From the NCBI GenBank assembly GCA_038025085.1, contig CM076143.1, forward strand, positions 33,936,501-34,000,500: DNA of 64,000 bases. The letters are read 5' to 3'. Below are positions 1 through 13,156 of the stretch, piece by piece. The notes beneath the pieces were generated by a model. The model was not told where the DNA came from, ran no database searches, and saw only the letters and a list, made by a program, of their open reading frames with translations. The DNA is from Tetragonia tetragonoides (lineage: Eukaryota; Streptophyta; Magnoliopsida; Caryophyllales; Aizoaceae). A program made the translations under genes and the position numbers. The first letter of the stretch is position 1, and the number at the start of each line of letters is the position of its first letter.

Positions 1-789
1 TTTATTCATCCATAATCAAAAGCTAAATAAAACATGATTGATAAATAGTAAACATAAGATTTAATAAAGAGTTTAGGCCCTAAGGATGGTTAACCTGGAC
101 GTTCTATTCGAATGGGACTAGTAGAATTGGAATTGCTCTTCGATCTTGGGTGCTAGGCTAGGTGTAATGCTTGCTTGGATCTTCAGATTTCTTAATTCTC
201 TTTGATTTTGGGAAATATATGCTCTCAATGCTCTCAAAATTATGAACTGACTGCCCCCTGTAAAAGAGGGTGAAGTGGAGTATTTATAGAGTTGGGGGAC
301 GGATTTTGGGGCTTAGGGTAAGAAACCCGGCGCCCCAACTCGGTTCAACCAAAAAACCGGCCCAGCGGCCACACGGAGGGTAGCTGGGGCCCGCGGCTGC
401 CGCTGGCCAGAAGGCCCTCGCTGTCACGCGCTGGCCGCCGGGGAGGTAGCGATAGCCGCTGGACTTGACGGCGCGCGTGTGACTAGGGTTTTTGACTTTT
501 TGTGCTCAGTAAATTACGAAATTGCCCTTGGGCTGACCCAGGTGTTCAGGATTGAGCGGTTTCGACTCAAATCTTCGAGACGCGATATTTCTTGATTCAG
601 GAACCTATTTGAGGCAAGGTCAAAGGCGTTGGAATCCTTATAACAAGGGCTATCCAAATACTGAGGTTTCAAGGAATTTGGTCTAGATTTCCGAGCAATG
701 TCCTTTTCTTCTTACGTCCATGTTAATCCATTACCATCATTATCGGGCGTTGCGGTGCCAGGGGATGAGAACCGATTAGGGTGTCTACA
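1..789 (-). mobile_element. Partial Tat/Ogre-like LTR (element X'), cut by window edge
   Basis: Reverse complement of the first ~800 bp of the complete LTR at 6871-8445, starting with TGTAGACACCCTAATCGG at 789 and running leftwards out of the window. A TATA box (TATAAATA on the minus strand) lies at 281-288, and a GC-rich block at about 330-480 precedes it. No polypurine tract is visible at 790 and up, so it is more likely a 5' LTR or solo LTR than a 3' LTR. It sits inside the leader of element C'. A target-site duplication cannot be tested because the other end is outside the window. Confidence 0.8.
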
Positions 790-2397
790 GCGTGGAGAAG
801 AATGTATGTAGTGATGGCGAATTTATTAATGGTGAGGCTGTTTGTGGTGGAGGTAGATTATGGGGTGATGGCCTTTGGAATGTGGTGGTGTCTTGGGTGT
901 AGCTTGTACACGAACCAATCTGCCGGACGATCGAGCCCAACCTTTGTCACCGTGATTCTTCCTCGAGCCCCCAATCCTGAACACAAGTCTCAACTTAGAA
1001 AGATGCCAAAGAAAGGACTTGAAAACAAAGACTCATGATTTTAAAAAGACCCTCGATAGAACCTAAGGTGAATGAACCTAAGGACGTCAATATGAACTCG
1101 AATGTATGACGATGACAATGTGACGACAGAGTCACGACGACATAATGCAAGATGCATGCAGGATTGACCTCGACATGTATGACAATGTATGGACGCAAAA
1201 TGACCCTAGAAGACCTAAGATCGACTTGTCTAGATTTCTAGTGCATGAGACGTAGTGAACAAATGGAGACATTGACGAATGCAAGCCCTGGACTTTTGTA
1301 CAAATACAGATACAAAATGACGACAATGTATGCATGACGATTATTTATGAATCTTAGCATGGAGCGTCTAATACGTACAATGCAATGCAAAGAAATGGAA
1401 AAAAAAAAGTAAAAACCTAAGCCTAAATGCCCGATTATTTCCCCTCATTTCAAAGGAAAAATGGAGTCGATGAACGAAAATGAGAAAAATAGAAAAAGAC
1501 GGACTATCCTATTTTTAAAAATTTTTCTAGACTCAAAGAAAATGGAAAATGGGATAAATAAAAAAAAAAGAAAATTTCGGCATTTTTTTTTCCGATTTTT
1601 TTTAATTTTTTTTTCGGCGTTTTTTTTAACGCCATTTTTTTTTGCTTTTTTTTTTTTTTTTTTTTGCCGGATCTGAATCACATCAAAACAATAAAGAAAA
1701 AAAAAAAAAGTGGGAGAGGGGAATTGGAGAGACTAACTTTTTTTTTTTTTTTTTTTGTTGCTAAAAGGTCCCAGAAAGTTGTTCATGACTTCGACGCTAT
1801 ATGAATATATATCATCGGGGAAAATGATGGGCGTTCATTGAATTGAATTCTCGCACTAATTTTGGGCATTAGGAACTAGCTAAAAATAAAAGAAAAGACT
1901 CCTAGCACGTAAGTACATGTTGGCACATAATCACAATATTCATGGATTCAATCAAGCATTACAACGACGCAGTTACAGGCAAACATGTGATCAGACGGGC
2001 ATTACAACTACACATGCACAACAAGCAAGCGAATGCACGAATGTGGGCTAGAGGCTTTAGGCTTTTGGCTTTTGTGAGGTTACCATGACGAATTACAATT
2101 TCCGTCAGGCGGATGGTCGACACATCAATTGTAATTCTTTTTCACCAACAAGAGTTGATGAGTCATGGGTGAGGAAGCGTCGGTTTGCACGATAAGACAA
2201 CTGTATATTCCTTTAGATTACGGGTTGTCTACGAGTTACGACACAAACTTCCTCGAGGGTCGATAAGGGTCAAAAGATTTTGCCAAAGCACATGCAAATG
2301 ATGCAAATGGTGCAATATGGAACATATTATTAAACAATTAAGCAAACTTGATTTTCGAGTCTCACCCTCTTAAATAAATCCCCAGTGAAGTCGCCAC
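790..2397 (-). mobile_element. Leader/5' internal region of Tat/Ogre-like element C'
   Basis: From about 1400 to 2397 this is the reverse complement of the leader of element C (21314-22280). It includes the primer binding site next to the LTR, the long A/T homopolymer tracts (about 1390-1760) and the 'tagcacgtaagtacatgttg' neighbourhood (about 1900). The part at 790-1400 has no counterpart in C and no convincing open frame. It was probably internal sequence of C' before X' inserted. No gag or pol of C' lies in the window. Confidence 0.7.
2379..2396 (-). other. Primer binding site of C'
   Basis: On the minus strand TGGCGACTTCACTGGGGA follows directly on the LTR end (ACA, then GT-). This class of primer site is usual for Tat/Ogre elements, where it is held to pair with a tRNA-Arg 3' end (family knowledge, not tested here). 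The same site, slightly mutated, is at 21315-21332 in element C. Confidence 0.75.
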
Positions 2398-4030
2398 TGT
2401 AAGGACTCGGAATTTTCCATCTACTCCACGGAGTGTGTCCTTATAGTAAATTTGTAAGTTGGGGGTTTAAATAAGTTCAAGGGACCATTGAGTTAGAAAA
2501 GATTTTGTAAAGACTTGAATTGAATAAAAACCATGAAAGAGGTCACAAATCTGCTATCGGCGTTTTATCGAAGGGACAAACCGAAGGGACAATCCGGAGT
2601 GACAACCCAATAGCGCGGTAAGTGAACTGATCATCTTTTTAGAAAGATTCCCGCTCATATAGAACATATGAGTACCCAAGAATAAAAGGTTCGGGGGTGA
2701 AGGTACGAGGTGGGAAGGTGTTAGGAACCCAACTCACCCGTTTTATGACGGCCTCTACTAACTCAAGTTTGCTTAATAATTTAAAGACATGATTCCCACA
2801 CAAACTGGATTAACAACCTAGACTTAGACTTATTAATTGGTTTATCACAAGCATCACAACATTTCTTATTAACCCTTAATTAGACATGCATTTGATGGGC
2901 AAGCTGAGCATCACAACGACTAGACATGCTTGGAATTGAAAGACAATATTTAGGAAGCAATAAAAGACATGATTTGCATGATATCTACATTTTGGCTACT
3001 AGAACATAAACAATTAAACAATTAATTTAATTTGCTCCCTCAGGAGTTAGTACCTGAACTATAGGTTATTTAGCAAATGAATAGTAAAGCAAGATCTCAA
3101 GTAAAGAAAAAGGAGGAAGCTCGGTGCCAATACTCCCGAGAATAGAATTGTTTATGGAAGAAAGAGGGAGAAGCTCAGAGTCAATACTACTGAGAATAAA
3201 GGGTGTCAACTGTACACTGTGTGCTTTGAACTGAGGAATGGGGGTCGTATTTATAGGGAAGGAAATAAGGTTGGACGGGTGAAGGATGGCCGAAATTCGG
3301 AATTGGGCTTGAAAAAGACGGGCTTCGGAAGACTTTGCGAGCGCCGCTAGCGGCTATGGAATATCTCCCAGCGCCGCTTGGCCACAGGCGCTAGCGGTGC
3401 TGGCTGTAATTCCAGCGCCGCTGGCGGCTGTCAGCTTGCCGGCTAGATGTTGGCCAGGCCATATCTTATTTGTTTGGGTTTCAAATTAGATGATTTAAGA
3501 TGCGTTGGAAATCTTATTGGGTCTAGTTTGAAATAGTTTTGGTTTTATGCCCAAATGTTTTGTGGATCTTGAGATATACCCAAAAGAGTTAGGAGAGGTC
3601 AGTTTTGTAATACGCATCAATGTTGGGCTTGTAACTCCTTGGATGGAAATGTGGTGTGGGCTCATTATATGTCATTGGAAATCTATTTGAATAAGGAATC
3701 CAGAAGTATAAGGCTCATAAAATAAATCAACCAAATGAACTGCCAAATGGGGCTGGAAACACGGTCCACAGTATTCGGCTACCTCTGTTTTGACCCTTAA
3801 CTTCGTTTGGCGATAACTCTCAGGTGCGGAATCGTATTTTGACACGGAAGGAAGCAATGGAAAGATCTTAAAAGGGGCTTTTAAATGAAGTGGAAATGAA
3901 GGAGTGATCGAGGAAAAATCTGAGACCTTATTTTACCTATCAAAGCGAAAATAGCATTCATGTTTATAATTACTCCTTTCATCATCAGGCTTTTGCGGAG
4001 AAATTGGAAGGCGCTTTTTAGGCGTCTAAA
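2398..4030 (-). repeat. 5' LTR of C' (Tat/Ogre-like)
   Basis: Homologous in reverse complement to the 5' LTR of C (20019-21313). The start, near TTTAGACGCC at 4030, corresponds to TGTAGACGCC in C; the end is CCTTACA at 2398. A TATA box (minus, 3248-3255) is preceded by a GC-rich block at about 3340-3440 with GCCGCTAGCGG-type palindromes. The 29 bp at 4031-4059 separate it from the neighbouring LTR of A'. Its partner LTR is outside the window. Confidence 0.8.
3248..3255 (-). promoter_or_regulatory. LTR TATA box of C'
   Basis: TATAAATA on the minus strand, in the same LTR context as the TATA boxes at 20528 and 44220 of element C. Confidence 0.6.
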
Positions 4031-4059
4031 ACGGTTATTATCCTCATCAATATTATTCA

Positions 4060-6870
4060 TGTAACACCTCGAATTTACGCCTAATTTAAAATTATTTAAC
4101 ATCACGAGTTGCAGCGGAAAATAAATGGAAGTTCGAAGCTTCGCCGCTGTATTTAATGTTAAAATTATATACAAGGCTAGAAAGAAACAAATGTTTAAAT
4201 CCCAAACAAAGCATACTAGATACTTAAGTATTAACTATCTTTCCAACCAAATGATAAAGAAATACTAAACTATTAATTTTCATGCAAGAGAATTAATGCT
4301 ATTATAATAAACTCCCAATTATACATCTATCCAAAAGTCTAAACAATAAATAAATGTTTTTAGAAGATATACTATCTTCTTCCATCGCCTCTTCTATCTC
4401 CCAACAAGAGCTACACAAATCCTGTCAATCTAATCCCCCATACGAACGAATTTCGTATAGGTTTATCATAGGCCCACCATTGAAGAGAAATGGACAACGA
4501 ACACAAGTAAAAAAGAAAAAACAACCATTCAGCTACGCTGAGTAATTCATAACCACATAGTCCATTTAAATCTCCAAGTTAAGCCAATTCATGTTTAGTA
4601 AAAAAATAATCATGCTTTAAGAAATAAAAGACAACAGTCTTTATTTTAAAGACACACATCAATCACCAAATAATAAATCATATTTTGTTATTATCGATTA
4701 TCCAAGTCCATTAGAGAGAAGAGAATCGCAAGAATTGTCAAACCAAACGTAGTCGATTCAAATAGGATCTTAGTCCTGTACACAATGGCAAAAAGGGATC
4801 AACCGTCTCGGAGTATAGATGACTCTTAGAAGTACTTCCTCTGTTCCTAAGTGTGCATACCCTCTCTCAACCCTTAGATTTACAAGAATAACTGTTTTTC
4901 ATAAACTAACTTGCCCAATTGCTCAGTGTGGATACAAGTGTACATTGGGGATACGACGCGTAGACATAGACCTGCCCAATATACCAAGTGACAAATTCCC
5001 ATTCGCATCATTCGGTGGATCCATTACCACAGAAGCCTTAACTTTCATAATCATTTTTTATAAGGTGATTACGTAACAAGTAATACACATATCTTGGCAT
5101 TCTCAACTAACTACTCAAAAGTTACAAAATGAACAATTTAAGGTCACGGTTCCAATGGAAATAATTTCACATGAATGAGCATCAACACTCAAATTCAGAA
5201 CCACCTAACAATATACCTTTTACAGGTTTCAATATTGTTCACCAATTCAATAGTCAAAATTACATTAACTTATTGAAACAACATGCTTACAAACATGATC
5301 CAAATAGCGATAGGCTATATCCAAATTGAACAAATATTAATCATATCTTTAGTTCAATATCACAATTAATTACTCCACGTAATTACAAAGATTAACATGC
5401 ATCATCTAACATGAATCTCAACAAGTAATCACTGCTACAGAAGGTGAATTTCAAACATAGTTCAACAGGCATTCACAATCTCATAATTCTATACGAATTA
5501 TCGTAAGAAAATAAATATCAATTATCCCTTTGTCACAATCTAAATATGAATTATATTCTCAATTCAATACTAGACAATGAAAACACAATTCCATTAGACA
5601 TGAAATTACTAGACGATGAATTACCTTGAGCAAAGGCAAATTCCAATCAAACAACGTAAGCTCCCTTACGTTCAAGTGCGGTCAACGTGTCCTAACAAAT
5701 CCACAATACTCCACAAGTCAAAACCTTGACCTCTAAACCTCTAAATCAAACTTTAAAGATGGTTTAGTTCACTAAACTCAAATAATTAAGTTGCTGGAAA
5801 TTTATTACTCATGCATGCTCAATGAATTTCCAAAGCAAACTATCATAAACCAATTTAGGGAAACTTTTCATAAACCCTAATTGAAGTCAACACTGTAAAA
5901 CAAAAGTCAAGCACCAAAATCAACACCAACAATCACCACCACCAGCAGGCCCCACCACCACTAGCCCCGCTGATGGCGCAACCGTGCGTCGTGCAGGCTT
6001 CGACATTGTGGCCCTTTTTTTTTTTTGATTAGTCACTTTAACAAATCCAAACCCTAATTAAATCTGAATATTTCCAATAATTACAGATTTAATAAATTTC
6101 ATAAAGATTCAAACTTTAATTTACCATTTGATTCAAATTCAATAAAAACTTCAGAACAAACCCTAAGCATGATTCTAACATGAATAATATTTGGATCTAG
6201 CAACCCTAGCTCAAAAACATAAATTAGGGTTTACTCATAAACATGCAAGGGTTCATAAAACAGAAACATGAATCTAGAACAAAGCTTTTAAAATCTTAAA
6301 AGCAATAACTAAAGACACTTACTTGTAAAACTAGGATCAAAACTTGAGCAAGAGGATGAATTATGAAAGAGTGACAAATTTTCTCTTTCTTCTTCCCCTT
6401 ATTTTCGAACGTGCTTGTGAGAGAGACAGAGCAAGAGTGAGTGGCCTTTTTTTTTGTTTAGGTTAAATTGATGAGTGAGAGGAAGTAGAGTTTCATTAGG
6501 AAACCAAATTTCCTAAATTCACTCATTCCTTATCTCCTTCCAACTTCCAAAATCACTACCCAATCATGCTCCTCTAAATCCACACTTTTTAGGAAACAAA
6601 ATTTGGAAAAAAAAAAAATTAATTTCTTGCCCATATTTTCGGCTACATGGCCCAAATTTTACTACAATAATTCAGCCAATCCGAAATATTAAGGCCACAA
6701 AATCGTTTTATTTATTTTGGCCCAATTATCATTAAGTAGATCCAAAACTAAACCCACACATTAATTAGGCAATTCAAACATTCAAGAGCCCAATTAATTT
6801 TTTAAATCAAATTCACATTTTCTTTTTAAGTAATTATTATTCTAAAATGAATTATAATACAGGGTATTAC
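4060..6870 (-). repeat. 3' LTR of chromovirus A'
   Basis: Long LTR (~2.8 kb) of a Tekay/Del-like chromovirus. On the plus strand it begins TGTAACACCTCG and ends GGGTATTAC; the final A is at 8451, after the inserted solo LTR X. It is homologous throughout to the LTR at 13556-16403. The element runs on the minus strand, and its polypurine tract (minus TGAGGGGTAAGGA) lies at 8452-8464, so this is the 3' LTR. Short frames inside (for example near 4354 and 4819) are not conserved with the other copy and are not called as genes. Confidence 0.85.
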
Positions 6871-8445
6871 TGTAGACACCCTAATCGGTTCTCATCCCCT
6901 GGCACCGAAAAGCCCGATGATGGTGGTAATGGATTAATATGGACGTAAGTAGAAAAATGACATTGCTCAGAAATCTAGACCAAATTCCTTGAAACCTCAG
7001 TCTTTGGATATCTCTTGTTATAAGTATTCCAACGCCTTTGACCTTGCCTCAATCAGGTTCCCGGGTCAAGAGATATTGCGTCTTAATGATTTGGTTCAAA
7101 ACCGCTCGATCCCGACCCCCCTGGTCAGCGCAAGGACATTTTCGTAATTTATAGAGCATAAAAAGTCAAAAAAAACCCTAGTCACGCGTGCGCCTCGTGG
7201 TCGAGCGGCTGATGCTGATGACCCAATGGCACACGCGTGACAGCGGGGGCCTTTTGGCCAACCGCTCGGCCTAGTGGCATGCCGCTGAGCCTCAGCTGCG
7301 CACTTCTGAGCCTTAAGCGGCAGCCGCTGATCCCAGCTGGCCTCCGTGTGGCCGCTGAGCCTGATTTTCTGGCTGGGCCGAGTTTGGCACCGGGGCTGCA
7401 GCCCTAGGCCTCTAATTTCGTCCCCTAACTCTATAAATACTCCTCTTCACCCTCTTTTAAGAGCAGGTTGGTCAGTTTATAATTTTGAGAGCAATTTGAG
7501 AGCACAAAAACCTTAAATCATAGAGAATTCAGAATTCAAAGACTTAAGCAAGCCCTTGCATTCAATCCAGCACCCATGATCGAAGAGCAATTCTAATTCT
7601 ACTAGTCCCGTTCGACTAGAACGTCCAGGTTAACCATCCTGAAGACCTAAAACTCTTTATTAAATTCTTCTTTCATATTTATAATCATATTTTATTTAGC
7701 TTTTGATTATGGTTGAATAATTATTCATGCTTTGATCTTTGTAAATAAATATGCATGTTAGTTTAATTTAAAGTTTGCATCTTTTCTATCAATATATGCA
7801 TATTGCATCGTTTTATGTTTATTCATGCATGTAGCAACCTCTTTATGCTTATTTTAGCAAAAAGTTGATATCTTTGCATTATACTTCCATTGAAGTTACT
7901 AACAAATTTATTGATGTGCTTATGCAATGCTTGGCGCGTTTAGCAAGTGTGGTAGGTTAGAGCGTTTTATTAATGCTCTTATCTCTTGGTTTGAGTTTAG
8001 TAGATGATGTATGTAAATTGGATATAAATTGTGCAAAGTGATAACGGTAGCTAAATTGGTTGTCTTTAACCCGCCTAGTTAATTTTAGGACTTTGGACGA
8101 CCGAATTTATGTGGAACCATATAGCTTAAATAAATATTTGACATGGATAATCTTAGTAGACGCCGTTAATTCGAGCGATTTAGATAAGATTCGTTTTGTT
8201 TATCTCGTACCTACACCCCTGAACTTAATATTTAGCCCCATTTGGGTATGAGTCAATTCCCAATAGGAACTGGGTGCACTTTTTGATGGTTTCCAATTGT
8301 TTCCTTCAAAGTTGGTGGCGACTTCATTGCCTGCGAATTATTTTCCCATCACAATTGAATTATATTGCTCTATGACGTATTATTTCAGAACCATTAATTC
8401 CAACCAGATAAATTTGATTAGTGCCGAAAGGCGAGGGTTCTTACA
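6871..8445 (+). mobile_element. Solo LTR X (Tat/Ogre-like), with TSD
   Basis: 1575-bp LTR starting TGTAGACACC and ending GGGTTCTTACA. It is flanked by a perfect 5-bp target-site duplication ATTAC (6866-6870 and 8446-8450), and no internal region remains, as expected after LTR-LTR recombination. A TATA box is at 7432-7439. A string like a Tat primer site (TGGTGGCGACTTC, about 8314) lies 120 bp before the 3' end; it is either coincidental or a relic of an earlier LTR boundary. It landed in the terminal GGTATTACA of the A' 3' LTR. Confidence 0.88.
7432..7439 (+). promoter_or_regulatory. LTR TATA box of X
   Basis: TATAAATA followed by a CT-rich stretch, about 560 bp into the LTR and just downstream of a GC-rich block (7180-7400). 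The same arrangement is mirrored in X' (minus, 281-288). Confidence 0.6.
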
Positions 8446-8451
8446 ATTACA

Positions 8452-8464
8452 TCCTTACCCCTCA
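8452..8464 (-). other. Polypurine tract of A'
   Basis: Purine run TGAGGGGTAAGGA on the minus strand, adjoining the 3' LTR of A' (originally directly, now via the base left after the X insertion). The homologous tract of element A is at 16404-16419. Confidence 0.6.
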
Positions 8465-8654
8465 AAACTTAGGATCACCACCAAACTGAAACAAGTTTTA
8501 ATAAGGCGATGTTTTCACCACGACTTTTCAATGTTCAAATACAACAATGCAACTTTGAAAGTTAAAAGTTCTCACAACTTTCCAATTAACAACATGAGCA
8601 TGATGCAATGCAATGAGTCTTCCAGTCTTTTGTGGATCGTTACACCCTTCCCCC

Positions 8655-9964
8655 CTTAAAAAGGTTTCGACCTCGAAAGGAAGGTTAAGTACCTTGTTCG
8701 AAAAGTTGATGCTAGCGCTTGCGCATATCAGCCTCAGTCCCCCAAGTCGCTTCTTCGACTTTGTGGTTAGCCCACAACACTTTCACAAGATTGATCGTAG
8801 ACGCACGAGTTTTCATCGTTTTCTCGTCTAGGATTCTCACAGGTTTAGTTCGTTCTTCAAGAACTCGAACTGGTTACTCTTCATAGGTAAGTGTGTCATC
8901 TAACACTACCTCTTCAAGATTCAACACATGACTTGGACCATGGTGATACCTCTTGAGTTGTGACACGTGGAACAGATCGTGCACTTGCTCCAAATCCATA
9001 GGCACAGCAAGCCTATAAGCGACCTCTCTGATTCTTTCAAGAATCTCATAGGGTCCAATGTACTTTGGGCTAAGCTTCCCTTTACGCACAAATATAAGAA
9101 TTCCACGAGTAGGCAATACTTTCAAAAGTACCTTCTCTCCAACTTGGAATTCTTCCAATCATCGATGTTGATATGCAAAGGCTTTCTGTCTATCTTGTGC
9201 AACTTTCATCTTCTCTTGGACCAGTTTTACTTGATCCACAGTCTTTTGGATGAAATCCAGACCCAACACAAAGGTGTCACTTATGTCGTTCCAACACGTA
9301 GGAGAACGACACTTTCTCCCATATAGCACCTCATAATGTGCTCTACCAATACTCGCATGGTAGCTATTATTGTAGGAGAACTCAATCAAAGGTAAACTCT
9401 TCTCCCAAGAGTCCATCTCTAGAGCACAAGCTCTCAGCATGTCCTCTAAATTCTGGATAATACGCTCTGTTTGACCACCTATCGCTGGATGAAAGGCTAT
9501 ACTAAACTTCAACTTCGTACCAAACGCATTCTGCAGTTTGTCCCAAAAGTTTGACAAGAATCTCTTATCCCTTTCTGTAACAATATCGTTAGCCACTCCA
9601 TGTAACCTACCTCTTTCACATAAGCTTCAGCGAGTTGGTCCATCGAGCAAGTCTCTTCTTTTCAACGAATATCGCCGTTGTCGTCAATCGATTAACAATG
9701 ACCGAAATTGTGTCCTTCCATGACCTCGTATTTGGTAATCCAGTCATGAAATCCATCGATATTGAATCCCACTTCCATCCAGAAATTTTGAGTGATTGAA
9801 CAAGACCTCCAGGCATTCTATGTTCGATCTTCACCTTTTGACAAGTAAGACACCTTGCCTCATACTCAGCACATTCTCGCTTGATGTTTGTCCAAAAAAA
9901 CTGAAGCATCAAATCTTTGTACATCTTATCACCACCTGGGTGAACAGAATACAGTTTCATGCGT
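8655..9964 (-). pseudogene. A' integrase with C-terminal chromodomain, broken
   Basis: Decayed Ty3/gypsy integrase, which would join element cDNA to chromosomal DNA. Reading on the minus strand, 9960-9616 holds the zinc-binding end (H..H then CLTCQKVK) and the first catalytic Asp (SMDFMTGLP). 9596-9159 holds the second Asp (VTERDKRFLS) and the Glu (GGQTERIIQ). 9158-8874 holds the GPY/F module (GKLSPKYIGPYEILERI). About 8870-8655 encodes a chromodomain-like tail (VKVLWANHKVEEATW). Three frames are needed, so several frameshifts or small losses have occurred between these blocks. The chromodomain, expected to target insertion to heterochromatin, places the element with plant chromoviruses of the Tekay/Del type. 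Confidence 0.9.
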
Positions 9965-11420
9965 TTAATCGAGAATCTTTCTCTTTAGCTCGACATTGTT
10001 TGGAACACACCAACGCCCCTTCATCTTGATCGTACCATCTTCAAGGATTTCATAATCAGGATGCTTTCCATCCATGATCTTGACACGTAAATTTTCTAGA
10101 AATGAGTCATAAACTTGCAACTGTCGAATCTCATCAGAGATTGACGGTCGCACTACTAGTGCATTCAGCAACACTGTAGTTTCGCCTTGTTGGACAACCT
10201 CTAGGTCCAACTTTCTGAATTCCTCACAGAAGTCATATGGTAGCCCCATCATGTTGTTCATAGTGTGTGAATTCTTCCTACTTAACCCATCAGCCACCAC
10301 ATTGATCTTTCCCTCGTGATACTTAATATCCAGATCGTACTCAGATATCAACTCGACCCATCTCCGTTGCCTCATGTTCAACTCCTTCTGAGTGAAGATA
10401 TACATCAAACTCTTGTGATCTGTAATGATCTTGCAACAAGCTCCATCCAAATAATTCCTCCAAATCTTCAAAGAAAAAACCACGGCAGCTAACTCCATGT
10501 CATGAGTAGGGTAATTCTTCTCATGCACTTTCAACTGGCGAGAGGCATGAACAACCACCTTGCCATGTTGCATAACTACACATCCCAACCCATTCTTTGA
10601 AGCGTCGCTATTCACCTCAAGTCCTTCCGTACCAGACGGTATGGTCAAAACAATTGCTGTCGTTAATCTCTTTTTAAGCTTTTGGCAAGATTCTTCACAT
10701 TGTTCACTCCACTTGTATCTGGTCTCTTTTTTCATCAAGTTTGTGATAGGTCTCGCTATCTTGGAAACATCTTGCACAAATCTCCTGTAATAGCCAACCA
10801 ATCCGAGGAAATTTTGTACCTCAGTCACACTCTTCGGAGAAGGCCAATCTATGACTGCCAGAATCTTAGAAGGATCTACAGAAATTCCTTGTTTAGAGAT
10901 AATGTGCCTAAGAAAAGCAACACTCTCTAGACAAAACTCACACTTTAAGAGTTTAGCATACAACTTCTCATTTTTGAATACCTCTAAGACAATTCTCAAA
11001 TGTCTTGCGTGCTCCTCCTTGTCCTTGGAGTACACTAGAATATCATTAATAAACATGAGCACAAAACTATCCAAGTATGGTCTAAAGGTGTTATTCATCA
11101 TCTCCATAAACTTGGCAGGTGCATTCGTTAACCGAAAAGGCATAGCTGTAAACTCATAATGCCTATACCTTGTCCTAAAGGCAGTTTACGCAATGTCTAC
11201 CTCATTAATCTTCAAGTGATGATAACCATACCTCAAATATACCTTCGAAAATACTCTCGCTCCTCGGAGTTATGGTCAAACAAGTTTTCAATCCTAGGCA
11301 AAGGATACCTATTCTTGACAGTGACCTTGTTCATCTCACGATAGTCAATGCAAAGCCGCAGACTACCATTTTTCTTGGGCACATATAAAACTGGCGCACA
11401 CAAGTCTCACCCTTTCCAAA
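9965..11420 (-). pseudogene. A' reverse transcriptase and RNase H, mutated
   Basis: A 392-codon open stretch (11143-9965) begins inside RT at [17 protein letters not shown] and continues through the thumb, RNase H ([34 protein letters not shown]) and the connection to integrase. The N-terminal RT part (CIDYRE and SGYHQL region) lies upstream at 11144-11420 in other frames with stops. The catalytic motif reads FINDILVYS instead of the family FIDDILVYS, so the first metal-binding Asp is Asn and the enzyme should be inactive. Just upstream (about 11420-11520) the protease is missing: sequence passes from the gag zinc knuckle almost straight into RT. Confidence 0.9.
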
Positions 11421-11539
11421 GGTGATATGAAACATACCTATTCTACACCTTCGGGTGCGCAAAATCATCACAATCTTTCTCCAAATGTTTCTTTGCCACT
11501 TACATTGAAATGATGTCTATTCCTCAACATTGGCCTTCT

Positions 11540-12580
11540 TAGGACACTCAAATGATCGATGCCCCAACTCTTAGCAATCGACACATCTAACTTTATTCCC
11601 TTCACAATCATCTACAGGATGATTCTTGTTGCACTTCCTACAAATGTAGGGTTTGTTCTTCCAACCCCCATTACTACGGTGGCCATTTTCATTGCCATTC
11701 TTGCCATATCCATTCTTGGAATTCTTCCCTCATTGTGGTTTTTCCCCTTATTATTCCCGATCTGGTTGTTCCCATCCCGGAACTTATTCTTGTCGCCACC
11801 ACTACCCTGATGGTTGTCAAACTTCCTTTTCCTCTGAGTAACCTACCCTCTATACTTTTGAACCGCAGCTTGGTTTGCAACACGATTATAGATCTCTTGC
11901 ATGGTCTGACAGATATAACCCCCAAAACACTCACGAATGGTCCAGTAAAATCGATTCTGGAATCTACGAGCCTTATGCTGTTCCGTAGGGACTAACCCTC
12001 CAGCAAAACGAGCTAGGTCGTTAAAGCGTTCGACATATTCTTGGACAAGTATTCGTCCTTGGATGAGGTTCAAGAACTCATCGTATATCTGGTTTTGGAG
12101 ATATTCAGGGTAATACTCCTCTTCTATGGTAGTCCTAAAGATCTCCCAAATGAAACCCTCTCGAGCCCTCACAGCTGCACCGTTGGCTCTCCACCAACGG
12201 TCTGCCTTCTTCCAGAACTGGTAGACAGCTATGTCTACTTTCAGGGCCTCCGGACACGCAGTAATTGCGAAGATTTTCTCCAAATCTCGCGTCCAGTCCG
12301 CGAGGATTACAGGATCCTTAAGTCCTTCAAAAACGGGCGGATTATGGCCCTTAATCTTTTTCGAGATTGCGGAGAAATCATCGCCTCGAGCAACTCGCTC
12401 TTCTTCCCTCTGCATCATCTGCGCGATGAATGCATTGGATTGCGCCAAAGCTTGTTGGGACTGAGCTAGTTATGCCAACAAAACTTATGCATTTATTCCA
12501 CCATTGCCAATGTTCTTGTCGTTGTCAGCGATTGAGCTAGATGGTTCCTCGATTCTTTGTCTATTTCTCCTAGGTGGCAT
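11540..12580 (-). pseudogene. A' gag, two in-frame stops, C-terminus shifted
   Basis: The gag ATG (12580-12578) starts MPPRRNRQRIEEPSSS, the usual start of Tekay/Del-type gags. It is followed by two TAA stops about 30-37 codons in. The capsid domain at 12448-11843 is readable in the same frame (NPPVFEGLKDPVILADWTRD, then DRWWRANG). Further on, in other frames, two zinc knuckles can be seen at about 11650-11540 (CRKCNKNHPVDDC and CVDC-x-ELGHRSFEC); the second has a stop inside. Protease motifs are absent, indicating an internal deletion of about a domain. The ATG lies directly after a TAG that ends a T-rich run (minus), resembling a splice acceptor. Confidence 0.88.

Positions 12581-13156
<576 letters not shown>

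Noticed and set aside
781..1038. 85-codon frame beginning at the X' LTR border
   Set aside because: It crosses the LTR border of X', has no motif and no second copy.
8312..8330. Primer-site-like TGGTGGCGACTTC as evidence that X is a full element
   Set aside because: It lies inside a segment closed by a perfect ATTAC duplication and no internal region or second LTR follows.
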